Assembly: GCF_020707265.1 (NCBI RefSeq)
Contig: NZ_JAJFEQ010000002.1
Coordinates: 186,001 to 250,000, forward strand
Direction of reading: 5' to 3'
Length of the DNA stretch: 64,000 nt
Source: Massilia sp. IC2-477
GTDB lineage: Bacteria > Pseudomonadota > Gammaproteobacteria > Burkholderiales > Burkholderiaceae_D
Below, in pieces: positions 42,260 through 52,588 of the stretch. Position numbers and translations under genes: made by a program. The stretch's first letter is position 1. Every line of letters begins with the position of its first letter. The notes under the pieces were generated by a model that was not told where the DNA came from, did not search any database, and saw only the letters and a program-made list of their open reading frames with translations.

Positions 42260-43600
42260 GTGAAGCAGCAAACCTCTTCCGACTGGATCGCACGCAGCCT
42301 GCGCAGCGTGTGGCACCCCTGCACCCAGATGCAGCACCACGAAGAGGTGCCGCTGATCGCGGTCAGCCATGGCAAGGGACCCTGGCTGTACGACCACGAG
42401 GGAAAGCGCTACCTGGACGGCATCAGCTCCTGGTGGGTCAACCTGTTCGGCCACGCCAACCCGCGCATCAATGCGGCGCTGAAGGACCAGCTGGACAAGC
42501 TGGAACACGCGATGCTGGCCGGCTTCACCCATGAGCCGGTAATCGAGCTGTCGGAAAAGCTGGCCGCGCTCACCGGCCACAACCTCGGCCACGCCTTCTA
42601 CGCCTCGGACGGCGCCTCGGCGGTCGAGATCGCGATGAAGATGAGCTTCCACGCCTGGCGCAACGCCGGCTACCCGAGCAAGCAGGAATTCGTCTGCCTG
42701 CAGGGCAGCTACCACGGCGAGACCATCGGCGCCCTTGCCGTTACCGACGTCCCGCTGTTCAAGGACGCTTACGGCCCGCTGCTGCGCGCTTCCCACGTGG
42801 TGCCGGCGCCGGATGCGCGCAATGCCACCGAAGGAGAATCGGCCCAGGACGTGGCGAAACGCGCGATCGCGGACGTGCGCACCCTGTTCGAGGAACGCGG
42901 CGACAAGATCGCTGCCATCATCGTCGAGCCACTGGTGCAGTGCGCCACCGGCATGGCCATGTACGACCCGCTCTACCTGGAGCTGCTGCGCGAACTGTGC
43001 GACCAGCACCACGTGCACCTGATCGCCGACGAGATCGCGGTCGGCTGCGGCCGCACCGGCACCTTCTTCGCCTGCGAGCAGGCCGCCATCTGGCCGGACT
43101 TCCTGTGCCTTTCCAAGGGCATCAGCGGCGGCTACCTGCCGCTGTCGCTGGTGCTCACCAGCGACGCGATCTACCAGGCCTTCTACAGCGAAGACATTAC
43201 CCGCGGCTTCCTGCACTCGCACTCCTACACCGGCAACCCGCTGGCCTGCCGCGCGGCGCTGGCCACGCTGGCGATTTTCGAGGAAGACGATGTCCTGAAC
43301 CGCAACCGCGAGCTGGCGACGAAACTGACCATCGCGCTGGCGCCGCTGGCCGAGCATGAGCGCACCCACCACTTCCGCCAGCGCGGCATGATCTTCGCGG
43401 TCGATGCGGTGGAGCCCGACCCGGCACGGGCCTCGACCTTCGCGCGCCGTTTCTTCACGACGGCCGTCGAGAACGAACTGCTGCTGCGCCCGATCGGCCG
43501 CACGGTCTATCTGATGCCGCCCTACGTGCTGGACGACGAGGAAGTCGCCGGCCTGGCCGCACGCACGCAGAAGGTCTTCGAATCGGTGATCGCGGGCTGA
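42260..43600 (+). CDS. bioA: adenosylmethionine-8-amino-7-oxononanoate aminotransferase
   Basis: A 446-residue class III aminotransferase using S-adenosylmethionine as amino donor to make 7,8-diaminopelargonate in biotin synthesis. Features: [15 protein letters not shown] (about 16-30, the BioA-specific opening), [18 protein letters not shown] (about 54-71), [14 protein letters not shown] (about 226-239), [17 protein letters not shown] (about 257-273) and the PLP Lys in [13 protein letters not shown] (about 287). It starts with GTG; a GGATC stretch precedes it. It comes 21 bases after liuC and 2 bases before bioF, so it is in the same transcript. Confidence 0.96.
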   Translation: MKQQTSSDWIARSLRSVWHPCTQMQHHEEVPLIAVSHGKGPWLYDHEGKRYLDGISSWWVNLFGHANPRINAALKDQLDKLEHAMLAGFTHEPVIELSEKLAALTGHNLGHAFYASDGASAVEIAMKMSFHAWRNAGYPSKQEFVCLQGSYHGETIGALAVTDVPLFKDAYGPLLRASHVVPAPDARNATEGESAQDVAKRAIADVRTLFEERGDKIAAIIVEPLVQCATGMAMYDPLYLELLRELCDQHHVHLIADEIAVGCGRTGTFFACEQAAIWPDFLCLSKGISGGYLPLSLVLTSDAIYQAFYSEDITRGFLHSHSYTGNPLACRAALATLAIFEEDDVLNRNRELATKLTIALAPLAEHERTHHFRQRGMIFAVDAVEPDPARASTFARRFFTTAVENELLLRPIGRTVYLMPPYVLDDEEVAGLAARTQKVFESVIAG

Positions 43601-43602
43601 CC

Positions 43603-44790
43603 ATGAATCTGATCGAAGGCATCGACCGCAAGCTGGACCAGCTGGCCGAGCAAAGCCTCACGCGCCGCCTGCGCGTGGCCGACAGCCCCTGCGCGCCGCG
43701 CCAGGTCGTCGATGGTCGCCCCATGCTGGCCTTCTGCAGCAACGACTACCTGGGCCTGGCCTCGCACCCGGCCGTGATCGCCGCCCTGCAGGAGGGAGCG
43801 GAACGTTACGGCGCCGGCAGCGGAGCCTCGCACCTCGTCAGTGGCCACAGCCGCGCCCATGCGTTGCTGGAAGAACGCTTCGCCGAGTGGCTGTCCCCTT
43901 ACATCGACAAGGCGCGCGCCCTCTACCTGTGCACCGGCTACATGGCCAACCTGGCGGTCCTGACCGCGCTGGGCCAGGATGCCGACGCCATGATCTTCTC
44001 GGAAGCGCTGAACCACGCCTCCCTGATCGACGGTGCCCGCCTGGCCCGGGCCGGCGTGAGCGTCTACCCGCACGGCGACGTCGCCGCGCTGGAACAGCAG
44101 CTGATAAGCAGCAGCGCGGCCACGAAGATCGTCGTCACCGACAGCGTGTTCAGCATGGATGGCAACCTGGCGCCGCTCCCCGAATTGCTGGCCCTGTGCG
44201 AGCGCCACGGCGCCTGGCTGGTGGTGGACGATGCCCACGGCTTCGGCGTGCTTGGCGAGACCGGCCGCGGCGCCCTCGAGCATTTCGGCTTGCGTTCGCA
44301 GAACCTGGTCTATGTCGGCACCCTCGGCAAGGCCGCCGGCGTGGGCGGCGCCTTCATCGCGGCGCACGCCAGCGTGATCGAATTGCTTACCCAGCGCGCC
44401 CGCCCCTACATCTACACCACCGCCGCGCCGCCGGCGCTGGCGCACGCGCTGCAGGCCAGCCTTGATATCATCGGCGGCAAGGAAGGCGAAGAGCGCCGCG
44501 CCCACCTGGCTGCGCTGGTCGGGCACCTGCAGGATGCGCTGCGTCCGCAGTGCTGGCAGCTGCTGGCCTCGAACACTGCGATCCAGCCGCTGATCATCGG
44601 CAGCAACGCCGATGCGCTGCGCGTGGCCGCCGCCCTGCACGAGCAGGGACTGTGGGTGCCGGCGATCCGTCCGCCCACCGTGGCGGCGGGCACGGCGCGC
44701 CTGCGCATCACGCTGTCGGCGGCGCACACCCATGACGACGTGGCGCAACTGGCGCGTGCGCTGAACGAACTGGAGAGGGCCATCGCATGA
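43603..44790 (+). CDS. bioF: 8-amino-7-oxononanoate synthase
   Basis: A 395-residue alpha-oxoamine synthase joining pimeloyl-ACP (or CoA) with alanine to make 8-amino-7-oxononanoate. Typical blocks are [13 protein letters not shown] (about 45-57), [19 protein letters not shown] (about 72-90), [18 protein letters not shown] (about 179-196), [17 protein letters not shown] (about 207-223), and the PLP Lys in [13 protein letters not shown] (about 244-256). Full length and intact. The last four bases overlap the bioD start (ATGA), so translation is coupled. Confidence 0.96.
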   Translation: MNLIEGIDRKLDQLAEQSLTRRLRVADSPCAPRQVVDGRPMLAFCSNDYLGLASHPAVIAALQEGAERYGAGSGASHLVSGHSRAHALLEERFAEWLSPYIDKARALYLCTGYMANLAVLTALGQDADAMIFSEALNHASLIDGARLARAGVSVYPHGDVAALEQQLISSSAATKIVVTDSVFSMDGNLAPLPELLALCERHGAWLVVDDAHGFGVLGETGRGALEHFGLRSQNLVYVGTLGKAAGVGGAFIAAHASVIELLTQRARPYIYTTAAPPALAHALQASLDIIGGKEGEERRAHLAALVGHLQDALRPQCWQLLASNTAIQPLIIGSNADALRVAAALHEQGLWVPAIRPPTVAAGTARLRITLSAAHTHDDVAQLARALNELERAIA

Positions 44791-45620
44791 ACAACCTGAA
44801 CGAACCGGACCAGCCGCTGGCATTGACGCCCATCGTCACCGCCCCAGCACCTGCCACAGCCGGCGCCGCGGTGGAGGAGCCGAAGCCGGAAGCGCTCGCG
44901 GTGGAGAGCGTACCCTCGCGCTTCTGCTGCTTCGTCACCGGCACCGACACCGAGATCGGCAAGACCCTGGTGTCCGCCGCCATCCTGCACAAGCTGGCCG
45001 CAAGCGGCCGCCGCGCCTGCGGCATGAAGCCGGTGGCGGCCGGCGCGGAACTCATCGACGGCGAATTGCACAACGAGGACGCCGACATGCTGCGCGCCGC
45101 CGGCAACGTGCACCTGCCAGTCAACATCACCACGCCCTTCCTGCTGAAGGAGCCGGCCGCGCCGCACATCGCCGCCGCCCTCGAAGGCGTGACCATCGAA
45201 GCGGTGCCGATCCTGGCCGCCTATACCGAAATCCACGCGGCCTCGGATGCCGTCGTGGTCGAGGGCGTGGGCGGATTCCGCGTGCCCTTCAACGACGACT
45301 TCGACAGCGCCGACCTGGCCACGCAGCTCAACCTGCCGGTGATCCTGGTGGTGGGCCTGCGCCTGGGCTGCATCAGCCACGCCCTGCTCACGGTGGAAGC
45401 CATCGTGGCACGCGGCCTGGTGCTGGCCGGCTGGGTCGCCAACACGGTCGACCCGAACATGCGCTTCATGCGCGAGAACATCGAAGCGCTGGAACAACGC
45501 ATTCCGGCGCCGCTGCTGGGCCACGTGCCTCGCCTGGAAAACCCGACGGCACAAGCCGCCGCCGAATATATCGATCTTGCGGGACTGCCAGGCTGGCATT
45601 CCCCGCGCGTCCAGACCTAA
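44787..45620 (+). CDS. bioD: dethiobiotin synthetase with N-terminal extension
   Basis: A 277-residue BioD. The P-loop is [20 protein letters not shown] (about 48-67); KPVAAG (about 81-86), the EGVGGFRVP switch-like block (about 158-166) and the base-recognising VANTVDP (about 217-223) follow. It closes the ureido ring of dethiobiotin using ATP and CO2. Most BioD proteins begin close to the P-loop; this one has about 46 extra residues rich in Pro, Ala and Glu. The ATG overlaps the bioF stop. A GTG at 44901 would give a standard-length protein, so the true start is open. Confidence 0.94.
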   Translation: MNNLNEPDQPLALTPIVTAPAPATAGAAVEEPKPEALAVESVPSRFCCFVTGTDTEIGKTLVSAAILHKLAASGRRACGMKPVAAGAELIDGELHNEDADMLRAAGNVHLPVNITTPFLLKEPAAPHIAAALEGVTIEAVPILAAYTEIHAASDAVVVEGVGGFRVPFNDDFDSADLATQLNLPVILVVGLRLGCISHALLTVEAIVARGLVLAGWVANTVDPNMRFMRENIEALEQRIPAPLLGHVPRLENPTAQAAAEYIDLAGLPGWHSPRVQT

Positions 45621-45631
45621 GGAAAACCAAG

Positions 45632-46663
45632 ATGTCCCAACCGAATACCATTGCGCTGCACCGTCCCGTCGCCATCAAGCAGCCGGACAACGTCACCTGG
45701 CCGCTGGCCGACGTGCTGGCCCTGTTCGAGCTGCCTTTCAATGACCTGATGTTCCGTGCACAGCAGGCGCATCGCGCCAACTTCCCGGACGGCGACGTCG
45801 AGCTGGCCACCCTGCTGTCGATCAAGACCGGCGGCTGCGAGGAAGACTGCGGCTACTGCCCGCAGGCCGCGCGCTACGACACCGGCGTCGAAGCCAAGAA
45901 GATCCTCGACCTCGACACCGTGCTGGATGCGGCGCGCCAGGCGAAAGCCAGCGGCGCCACCCGCTTCTGCATGGGCGCGGCATGGCGCAGCCCGAAGGAG
46001 CGCGACATGGAGAAGGTCGAAACCATGGTGCGCGAAGTGAAGGCGCTCGGCATGGAAACCTGCGCCACCCTCGGCATGCTCGAAGAAGGACAGGCGGAAC
46101 AGCTCAAGCGCGCCGGCCTGGACTACTACAACCACAACATCGACACCGCCCCGGACTTCTACAACAACGTGATCTCGACCCGCGAATACCAGGACCGCCT
46201 GGATACGCTGGGCCGCGTGCGCAGCGCCGGCCTGAAGGTCTGCTGCGGCGGCATCGTGGGCATGGGCGAGACGCGCGAACAGCGCGCCGGCCTGATCGCC
46301 CAGCTGGCCAACCTGAACCCGTATCCGGAGTCGGTCCCGGTCAACCACCTGGTGCAGGTCGAGGGCACCCCGCTGCACGGCGTCGAGAAACTCGATCCGG
46401 TCGAGTTCGTGCGCACCATCGCCGTGGCCCGCATCACCATGCCCCAGGCGCGCGTGCGCCTGTCGGCCGGCCGCCGCGAACTGGGCGAAGCGGTGCAAGC
46501 CATGTGCTTCATGGCCGGCGCCAACTCGATCTTCTACGGCGACAAGCTGCTCACCACCGGCAACCCGGAGGCGGACGACGACCGCGTGCTGCTCGAGAAG
46601 CTGGGCCTCAAGACGCGCGCCGCGACGCTGGATTCCGCGCCGAAGGCTGCCTGCGGCTGCTAA
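45632..46663 (+). CDS. bioB: biotin synthase
   Basis: A 343-residue radical-SAM enzyme that inserts sulfur into dethiobiotin. The cluster motif CxxxCxxC is [15 protein letters not shown] (about 67-81), followed by [15 protein letters not shown] (about 112-126), ETCATLGML (about 145-153), [13 protein letters not shown] (about 168-180) and the Arg ligand region of the auxiliary [2Fe-2S] cluster in RLSAGR (about 275-280). The Cys-rich tail ends APKAACGC. Complete. It closes the bioAFDB block and is followed after 68 bases by liuD, which encodes the biotin-carrying subunit. Confidence 0.97.
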   Translation: MSQPNTIALHRPVAIKQPDNVTWPLADVLALFELPFNDLMFRAQQAHRANFPDGDVELATLLSIKTGGCEEDCGYCPQAARYDTGVEAKKILDLDTVLDAARQAKASGATRFCMGAAWRSPKERDMEKVETMVREVKALGMETCATLGMLEEGQAEQLKRAGLDYYNHNIDTAPDFYNNVISTREYQDRLDTLGRVRSAGLKVCCGGIVGMGETREQRAGLIAQLANLNPYPESVPVNHLVQVEGTPLHGVEKLDPVEFVRTIAVARITMPQARVRLSAGRRELGEAVQAMCFMAGANSIFYGDKLLTTGNPEADDDRVLLEKLGLKTRAATLDSAPKAACGC

Positions 46664-46731
46664 TTATGCGAATACGGCCGGGGAGACACGACCGTTGATT
46701 GAACTGACAACCAAAAGCGAAAGACAAACGC

Positions 46732-48753
46732 ATGTTCACCAAGATCCTCATCGCCAACCGTGGCGAAATCGCCTGCCGTGTCGCCGCCACCGCGCGCCGC
46801 ATGGGTATCCGCACCGTCGCCGTCTACTCGGAAGCCGATGCGGGTGCAAAACACGTGGCGGTCTGCGATGAGGCGGTCCTGATCGGCCCTAGCGCCGCCA
46901 AGGACAGCTACCTGCGCGGCCAGAAGATCATCGAGGTGGCCAAGGCCCTAGGGGCCCAGGCGATCCACCCGGGCTACGGCTTCCTGTCCGAGAACGCGGA
47001 ATTCGCAGAAAGCGTGCAGGCCGCCGGCCTGGTGTTCATCGGCCCGCCGGGCTCCTCGATGCGCGCGATGGGCTCGAAGTCGGCCGCCAAGCAGCTGATG
47101 GAAGGCGCCAACGTGCCGCTGGTGCCGGGCTACCATGGCGACAACCAGGACCCAGGTTTTCTCCGCGACCAGGCCGACCGCATCGGCTATCCGGTGCTGC
47201 TCAAGGCCAGCGCCGGCGGCGGTGGCAAGGGCATGCGCGTGGTCGAGCGCTCGGAAGATTTCGAGGCCGCGCTGGCCTCGTGCAAGCGCGAGGCGATCAG
47301 TTCCTTCGGCGACGACAAGGTGCTGGTCGAGAAATACCTGATCCGTCCGCGCCACATCGAGATCCAGGTGTTCGCCGATACCCATGGCAACTGCGTCTAC
47401 CTGCACGAACGCGACTGCTCGGTGCAGCGCCGCCACCAGAAGGTGCTGGAAGAAGCGCCGGCCCCGGGCATGAGCCAGGACCGCCGCGCCGCCATGGGCG
47501 AAGCGGCCGTGAACGCCGCGCGCGCGGTCGGCTACGTCGGCGCCGGCACGGTGGAATTCATCGCCAACCAGGACGGTTCCTTCTACTTCATGGAGATGAA
47601 CACCCGCCTGCAGGTGGAGCACCCGGTCACCGAAATGATCACCGGCACCGACCTGGTCGAGTGGCAGCTGCGCGTGGCTGCCGGCCAGCCGCTGCCGAAG
47701 AAGCAGCACGAGCTGGCCATCCACGGCCATGCGATCGAAGCGCGCGTGTACGCCGAGAATCCGGAGAAGGGCTTCCTGCCGTCGATCGGCACGCTGCGCC
47801 ACATGGATACCCCGCTTGCCGTCGAATTCCAGCTAGGCGCTGATGGGACCAACCCGGCCGCTGTACGCGTCGACTCGGGCGTGCGCGAAGGCGATGCGAT
47901 TTCGCCCTTCTACGACCCGATGATCGCCAAACTGATCGTCTGGGGCGCCGACCGTACCCAGGCCCTGGCGCGCCTGTCGCAGGCCCTGGCGGAGTTCCAG
48001 ATCGTCGGCCTGGCGACCAACATCGCCTTCCTGAAACGCCTGGTCGAAGGCGAAGCCTTCTCCACGGCCGACCTGGACACCGGCCTGATCGAGCGCCACG
48101 GCGCCACCCTGTTCCCGGCAGCGACTGCCGCGCCGCTGGGCGCCCTGGCCCTGGCCGCACTGGCGCTCAGCAGCGGCGAAACCGTGCGCGGCGCGACCAA
48201 TCCGGCCGATCCGTGGGCCCAGGCGCGTAGCTGGCGCATGAACAGCGCCTACCGCCGCGTGCTCTCGTTCGGCGACGAGTTCAGCGGCGAAGCCGGCTAC
48301 CAGGTCGGCCTGACCTATGGCCAGCACGGCTGGGAAATCGACGCCAACGGCGAGCGCCAGCCTCTCGAGCTGGTGCGCCACGAGGGCGCGGAGCTGAGCA
48401 TTCGCCTGGGCGACACCTCGCTGCACGGCAGCGTGCGCCGCGACAGCGATATGTTCCACGTGTTCACGGGTGGCCGCCATTACACGCTGGCGTACAATGA
48501 CCCGATGGCGCATGTGGGAGAAGCGGAGACCGCGGGCGGACGCCTCACGGCGCCGATGCCGGGTAAAGTAGTGGCTGTACTGGCCTCGTCTGGCAAGGAA
48601 GTCAAGAAGGGCGAGCCGCTGGTGATCATGGAAGCGATGAAGATGGAGCACACGATTTCCGCGCCGAGCGACGGCCTGGTGGAAGAAGTGCTGTACCAGG
48701 TGGGCGACCAGGTGGCGGATGGAGCGCCGCTGCTGGCTTTCAAGGCGGCTTGA
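46732..48753 (+). CDS. liuD: methylcrotonyl-CoA carboxylase alpha (biotin-carrying) subunit
   Basis: A 673-residue acyl-CoA carboxylase subunit. Biotin carboxylase occupies residues 1-450 (ILIANRGEIACRVAATARRMGI; ATP-grasp KASAGGGGKGMRVV about 159-172; EMNTRLQVEHPVTEMITG about 288-305). A BT-type linker region follows, and the C-terminal biotinyl domain ends with VIMEAMKMEHTI, whose Lys (about residue 636) is biotinylated. It makes carboxybiotin for LiuB. The 68-base gap behind bioB shows no LiuR box, so expression likely reads through from the liuB promoter. Confidence 0.96.
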   Translation: MFTKILIANRGEIACRVAATARRMGIRTVAVYSEADAGAKHVAVCDEAVLIGPSAAKDSYLRGQKIIEVAKALGAQAIHPGYGFLSENAEFAESVQAAGLVFIGPPGSSMRAMGSKSAAKQLMEGANVPLVPGYHGDNQDPGFLRDQADRIGYPVLLKASAGGGGKGMRVVERSEDFEAALASCKREAISSFGDDKVLVEKYLIRPRHIEIQVFADTHGNCVYLHERDCSVQRRHQKVLEEAPAPGMSQDRRAAMGEAAVNAARAVGYVGAGTVEFIANQDGSFYFMEMNTRLQVEHPVTEMITGTDLVEWQLRVAAGQPLPKKQHELAIHGHAIEARVYAENPEKGFLPSIGTLRHMDTPLAVEFQLGADGTNPAAVRVDSGVREGDAISPFYDPMIAKLIVWGADRTQALARLSQALAEFQIVGLATNIAFLKRLVEGEAFSTADLDTGLIERHGATLFPAATAAPLGALALAALALSSGETVRGATNPADPWAQARSWRMNSAYRRVLSFGDEFSGEAGYQVGLTYGQHGWEIDANGERQPLELVRHEGAELSIRLGDTSLHGSVRRDSDMFHVFTGGRHYTLAYNDPMAHVGEAETAGGRLTAPMPGKVVAVLASSGKEVKKGEPLVIMEAMKMEHTISAPSDGLVEEVLYQVGDQVADGAPLLAFKAA

Positions 48754-48782
48754 TACAACGATAAAAAAACCAAGGAGGGGAC

Positions 48783-49712
48783 ATGCGGATACTCCTGTAC
48801 CGGGGAGACGGCGTGATCGAGCCGTGGGCGCGCGAGTTCGCGTCCGTCATGCCGCAGGTGGAGACCGTCGCATGGAAGGAGGGCGTGGCCCTGCCGCCCT
48901 GCGACTACGCGGTACTGTGGAGCCCCACCCCGGCCCTGCTGGACCAGCTTGCGCACGTGCGCGCGATCTTCCTGATGGGCGCGGGCGTCGACGCCCTGCT
49001 CAAGCTGGGCGAGGCGCTGCCGCCGGTGCCGATCGTGCGCCTGGGCGACGCCGGCATGGGCGTGCAGATGGCGGAATACGTGGCGCACGCCGTGCTGCGC
49101 TATTACCGCCACTTCGACGATTATGAACAGCAGGCGCGCCACGGCGTCTGGGATCCGCTGCCGCTCACGCCCAAGAACGAATTCGCGGTCGGGATCATGG
49201 GGCTCGGCAGACTCGGCCTGCCGGTGGTCGAGGCGATGCGCCTGTTCGGCTTCCCGGTGCGCGGCTGGAGCCGCACGCCCAAGGACATCCCGGGCGTCGA
49301 ATGCTTCCATGGCAGCGACGGCCTGGATGCCTTCCTGCGCGGCACCCGCGTGCTGGTCTGCATGCTGCCGCTCACGCCGGAGACGGCCAACCTGCTCGAC
49401 CGCCACAACATGGGCAAGCTGCAGCAGGGCGCGTATCTGATCAACGTCTCGCGCGGCGCCATCCTGGCCGAGCCCGACCTGATGACGCTGATCCGTTCCG
49501 GCCACATCGCCGGCGCCACGCTCGACGTGTTCCGCCACGAGCCGCTGCCAGCGCCGCACCCGTTCTGGAACGAGCCGCGCATCAGCATCACCCCGCATAT
49601 CTCGGCGCTTACCGTGCGCCATGACGCCGTGCTCCAGATCGCAGACAAAATCGCGAAACTGGAGAGCGGCCAACCCGTCGGCGACATCGTCGACCGCGAT
49701 CTAGGATATTGA
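48783..49712 (+). CDS. GhrA-like 2-hydroxyacid dehydrogenase
   Basis: A 309-residue NAD(P)-dependent D-2-hydroxyacid dehydrogenase close to glyoxylate/hydroxypyruvate reductase A. The Rossmann motif is VGIMGLGRLGLPVVEAM (about 137-153), then the substrate/NAD Arg in NVSRGAILAEPDL (about 221-233), Glu in FRHEPLPAPHPFW (about 248-260) and catalytic His in ITPHISALT (about 269-277). It reduces glyoxylate or hydroxypyruvate. A strong AGGAGG precedes the ATG. It is inside the liu run between liuD and liuE, overlapping nothing; its role in leucine breakdown is not evident and may relate to glyoxylate balance, as aceK is in the same regulon. Confidence 0.9.
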   Translation: MRILLYRGDGVIEPWAREFASVMPQVETVAWKEGVALPPCDYAVLWSPTPALLDQLAHVRAIFLMGAGVDALLKLGEALPPVPIVRLGDAGMGVQMAEYVAHAVLRYYRHFDDYEQQARHGVWDPLPLTPKNEFAVGIMGLGRLGLPVVEAMRLFGFPVRGWSRTPKDIPGVECFHGSDGLDAFLRGTRVLVCMLPLTPETANLLDRHNMGKLQQGAYLINVSRGAILAEPDLMTLIRSGHIAGATLDVFRHEPLPAPHPFWNEPRISITPHISALTVRHDAVLQIADKIAKLESGQPVGDIVDRDLGY

Positions 49713-49717
49713 TAGAA

Positions 49718-50638
49718 ATGAACGAGCAAGCCAGCCTGCCGAAGAAGGTCAAGATCGTCGAAGTGGGGCCGCGCGACGGCCTGCAGAACGAGAAGGAGGC
49801 GCTGTCCGCCGCGGTGAAGATCGAACTGGTGAACCGGCTCGCGCGCGCGGGTTTTCCGAATGTCGAAGCAGCCTCCTTCGTCTCGCCCAAGTGGGTGCCG
49901 CAGATGGCTACCAGTGCGGAGGTCATGGCCGGCATCGAACGCCTGCCGGGCACCATCTATTCGGCGCTAACGCCCAACATGCAGGGTTTCGAAGCGGCGC
50001 TGGCCGCCAGGGCGGATGAAGTCGTGGTCTTCGGCTCGGCCTCGGAAGCCTTCTCGCAGAAGAACATCAACTGCTCGATCGCCGAATCGATTGCGCGCTT
50101 CGAGCCGGTCGCCAAGGCGGCCAAGGCCAACGGCCTGCGCCTGCGCGGCTCGATCAGCACGGCCTTCGGCTGCCCCTACCAGGGCGAAGTGCCCTTGGAG
50201 AGCGTGGCCGACGTGGTGCGCCGCATGCGCGACCTCGGTTGCGACGAAATCGACATCGCCGACACCATCGGCGTCTCGACGGCACGCAAGACCCAGGCGG
50301 TGATGCTGGCGGCAAGCCGCGAATTCCCGCTGCAGCAGCTGTCGGGCCACTTCCACGATACCTATGGCCAGGCGCTCGCGAACATCTACGCGGCGATGGA
50401 AGTCGGCGTGGCGATTTTCCACTCGTCCGTTTCGGGCCTGGGCGGCTGCCCGTATGCGAAGGGCGCCACCGGCAACGTCGCGACCGAGGACGTGCTTTAC
50501 CTGATGAATGGACTGGGCATCGAGACCGGCATCGACCTCGACCAGGTGGTGGATGCGGGACAATTCATTTCGCAGGCGCTGGGCCGCAAGGGTGCGAGCC
50601 GGGCAGGGAATGCACTGCTCGCCAAGCGCGCGGGTTGA
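49718..50638 (+). CDS. liuE: hydroxymethylglutaryl-CoA lyase
   Basis: A 306-residue TIM-barrel lyase splitting HMG-CoA into acetyl-CoA and acetoacetate, the last step of the liu pathway. Diagnostic blocks are VEVGPRDGLQNEKEAL (about 14-29), SFVSPKWVPQMA (about 49-60), the metal-binding GHFHDTYGQA (about 209-218), and the catalytic Cys loop SGLGGCPYAKGATGNVATED (about 238-257). Complete. The ATG at 49718 is preferred over a TTG three codons upstream. It lies 5 bases after the dehydrogenase and is followed by a strong terminator that closes the operon. Confidence 0.96.
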   Translation: MNEQASLPKKVKIVEVGPRDGLQNEKEALSAAVKIELVNRLARAGFPNVEAASFVSPKWVPQMATSAEVMAGIERLPGTIYSALTPNMQGFEAALAARADEVVVFGSASEAFSQKNINCSIAESIARFEPVAKAAKANGLRLRGSISTAFGCPYQGEVPLESVADVVRRMRDLGCDEIDIADTIGVSTARKTQAVMLAASREFPLQQLSGHFHDTYGQALANIYAAMEVGVAIFHSSVSGLGGCPYAKGATGNVATEDVLYLMNGLGIETGIDLDQVVDAGQFISQALGRKGASRAGNALLAKRAG

Positions 50639-50674
50639 TCCACATGCGGCCGGCAATGCCGGTCGTCCAGAACG

Positions 50675-50707
50675 AAAAAAGCCGACAGTTTTCACTGTCG
50701 GCTTTTT
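50675..50707. terminator. bidirectional Rho-independent terminator after liuE
   Basis: GCCGACAG / CTGTCGGC form an 8-bp stem (50681-50702) with a TTTTCA loop, flanked by AAAAAA on the left and TTTTT on the right. It terminates the liuB-to-liuE transcript on the plus strand and the tRNA transcript on the minus strand. Confidence 0.9.
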
Positions 50708-50716
50708 CCTTAATGC

Positions 50717-50793
<77 letters not shown>

Positions 50794-50893
50794 AGAAGAA
50801 GAATCATACCGCTCCCGGCTGATCTGGTCAAGGTTTAAGGGGAAAATAAGCCAGCGTGTGGCATTCTTCGACAATGATCAAGCAGGAAACATT

Positions 50894-51508
50894 GTGAGTT
50901 TCGCAGCAGCGTATGGCGACAACGCCGTCGGGAGTCGGGGGAACAGGCGCTTCCTCGTGGGCGTCGGCATATCCGTCGTGTTGCACGTGATGCTGATGCT
51001 GGCCTACCGCGGCCATGTCCCGGCCCTGCCAGCGCTGGAACCCGAACCGTCCGCGCCGATTGCCGTGCGCATCCTGCCCCCGCCTCCAGCGCCGGCGCCA
51101 CCGCGCGTGGAGCCAAAGCCGCAGCCGCGCGCCGAGCCCGCCGCACCACGCCCTGCCCGCCCATCGACGCCGAAACCGGTCATCGCCGTTCCTGCCTCGC
51201 CGCAACAGGAGGCATCACCGGATAGCTTCAGCGTGCAGCAAGCCGAGGAACCTGCACCGAGCGAGGCGCCCCAGTTCGACATCAATGCCGCCAGGCAAAC
51301 GGCACGGCAACTGGCAAGTCAGACCAAGCTTGGCCGTGAAGGAAATGCGAACGCGCAATTCCCCGATCCGCCGCTGGAAACCGAAACGAAGGCCGCACGC
51401 GCCATCAGCAAGGCCAAGCGCCGCGACTGCAAGGACGGCGTACCGGGCGGCCTGCTGGCGCCGCTATTCCTCATGATGGACAAGAAGGACCACGGCTGCA
51501 AATGGTAA
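50894..51508 (+). CDS. TonB-like proline-rich envelope protein
   Basis: About 204 residues. It has an N-terminal cytoplasmic piece, one membrane anchor (FLVGVGISVVLHVMLML, about 20-36) and a Pro/Ala-rich periplasmic spacer (about 45-120), the layout of TonB-type energy transducers. The C-terminal part (AISKAKRRDCKDGVPGGLLAPLFLMMDKKDHGCKW) has two Cys residues that could form a disulfide and is unlike the classic TonB beta fold. No exbBD nearby. The GTG at 50894 has AGGA six bases upstream; a GTG at 50858 would add 12 residues. I do not recognise a precise family. Confidence 0.68.
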   Translation: MSFAAAYGDNAVGSRGNRRFLVGVGISVVLHVMLMLAYRGHVPALPALEPEPSAPIAVRILPPPPAPAPPRVEPKPQPRAEPAAPRPARPSTPKPVIAVPASPQQEASPDSFSVQQAEEPAPSEAPQFDINAARQTARQLASQTKLGREGNANAQFPDPPLETETKAARAISKAKRRDCKDGVPGGLLAPLFLMMDKKDHGCKW

Positions 51509-51511
51509 GCC

Positions 51512-52453
51512 TCACACCCCCTGTTTTCGCTTCAGGTAGCCGTGCATGTCGAGCCAGCGTGCGAAGTCCTCGAACCAGCCGGTGCTGGTGGTCGGCTTCC
51601 GGTACATGCCGAAGCCGTGGCCGCCCTGCTCGTAGAGGTGGAACTCCACCGGACGCCTGGCGGCGCGCCAGCTGTCGACCAGGCCATACCCGGTATTGCC
51701 GAACAAGGGATCGTCTGCGGCAAGCGCGATGAACAGCGGCGGCGCGTCAGGCGATGCCTTCATCGGCGCCAGCGGACCGTAGATATTGGCGATGAAGGCA
51801 GGTCTGGCGTCCTGCCCATGCAGCGTGGTTGCCATCGTCAGCATCGCGCCGGCGGAGAAGCCGACCATGCCGATACGGTCGGGATCCACCCGCCACTCCA
51901 CGGCGCGCGAACGCACGAGTGCGAAGGCGGCGCGCGCGTCGGCGATCTGGGGCGCCAGGGTCACGGCCGGATCCTGCTGCGAAGCCCGGCGGGCTCCTTC
52001 CGCGCCGGCCGAGAACATCTGCGCCATCGAGCGCGCGAATGCGCCCATGTCCTGTGGTGTCTGGTTGAGACGGTACTTCAGCACGAAGGCCGCCACGCCC
52101 TTGTCGGCAAGGGCCCGGGCCACGTCCCATCCCTCGTTGTTCATCGACAGCGTACGGAAGCCGCCGCCCGGTGCAACGATCACCGCGGCGCCGGTCGCCT
52201 TCCCTGGGGCCGGCAAGAAGGGCGTCAGCGTGGCCAGGGTGACGTTGCGGGCGAACACGCTGCCATACTGGCTGTGCCAGCTCTCCTGTACGCTCGCACC
52301 CGGCAGCGCGCCGGTCCCCAGCACGATCGCGTTCGGCTGCGCTGGAATCGCGATCGGCGTCATCCTGTCGTCCTGCGCCATTGCCGGCGCAGCCAGGGCG
52401 CAGCCCAAGCCGATTATGCCGGCAGCAAGGCCCATGCGGATTGTTCTCATCAT
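51512..52453 (-). CDS. exported alpha/beta-hydrolase (esterase/lipase-like)
   Basis: A 313-residue hydrolase with a signal peptide (LAAGIIGLGCALAAPAMAQ). The nucleophile elbow is GMVGFSAGAML (GxSxG, about residues 196-203), the oxyanion-hole loop is APGGGFRTLSMN (about 94-105), and the catalytic His is in EQGGHGFGMY (about 275-284), with the acid probably in ALAADDPLF (about 240-248). It resembles acetyl-xylan esterase and dienelactone-hydrolase-like enzymes that deacetylate sugars. Convergent with the TonB-like gene (3 bases between stops). Substrate not known. Confidence 0.86.
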   Translation of the reverse strand: MMRTIRMGLAAGIIGLGCALAAPAMAQDDRMTPIAIPAQPNAIVLGTGALPGASVQESWHSQYGSVFARNVTLATLTPFLPAPGKATGAAVIVAPGGGFRTLSMNNEGWDVARALADKGVAAFVLKYRLNQTPQDMGAFARSMAQMFSAGAEGARRASQQDPAVTLAPQIADARAAFALVRSRAVEWRVDPDRIGMVGFSAGAMLTMATTLHGQDARPAFIANIYGPLAPMKASPDAPPLFIALAADDPLFGNTGYGLVDSWRAARRPVEFHLYEQGGHGFGMYRKPTTSTGWFEDFARWLDMHGYLKRKQGV

Positions 52454-52588
52454 GTATGTCCCCTCTCCAAGTGATTACTGCTCCAGCGCTGCGTCAGCAC
52501 AATGGTTGCGCTAACATTCTACGGCAGGAACTTGTCAAGGGGCTAATAAATTGAAGAAACCGCGAAAGAGGCTCGCCTGAGGGCTTGA

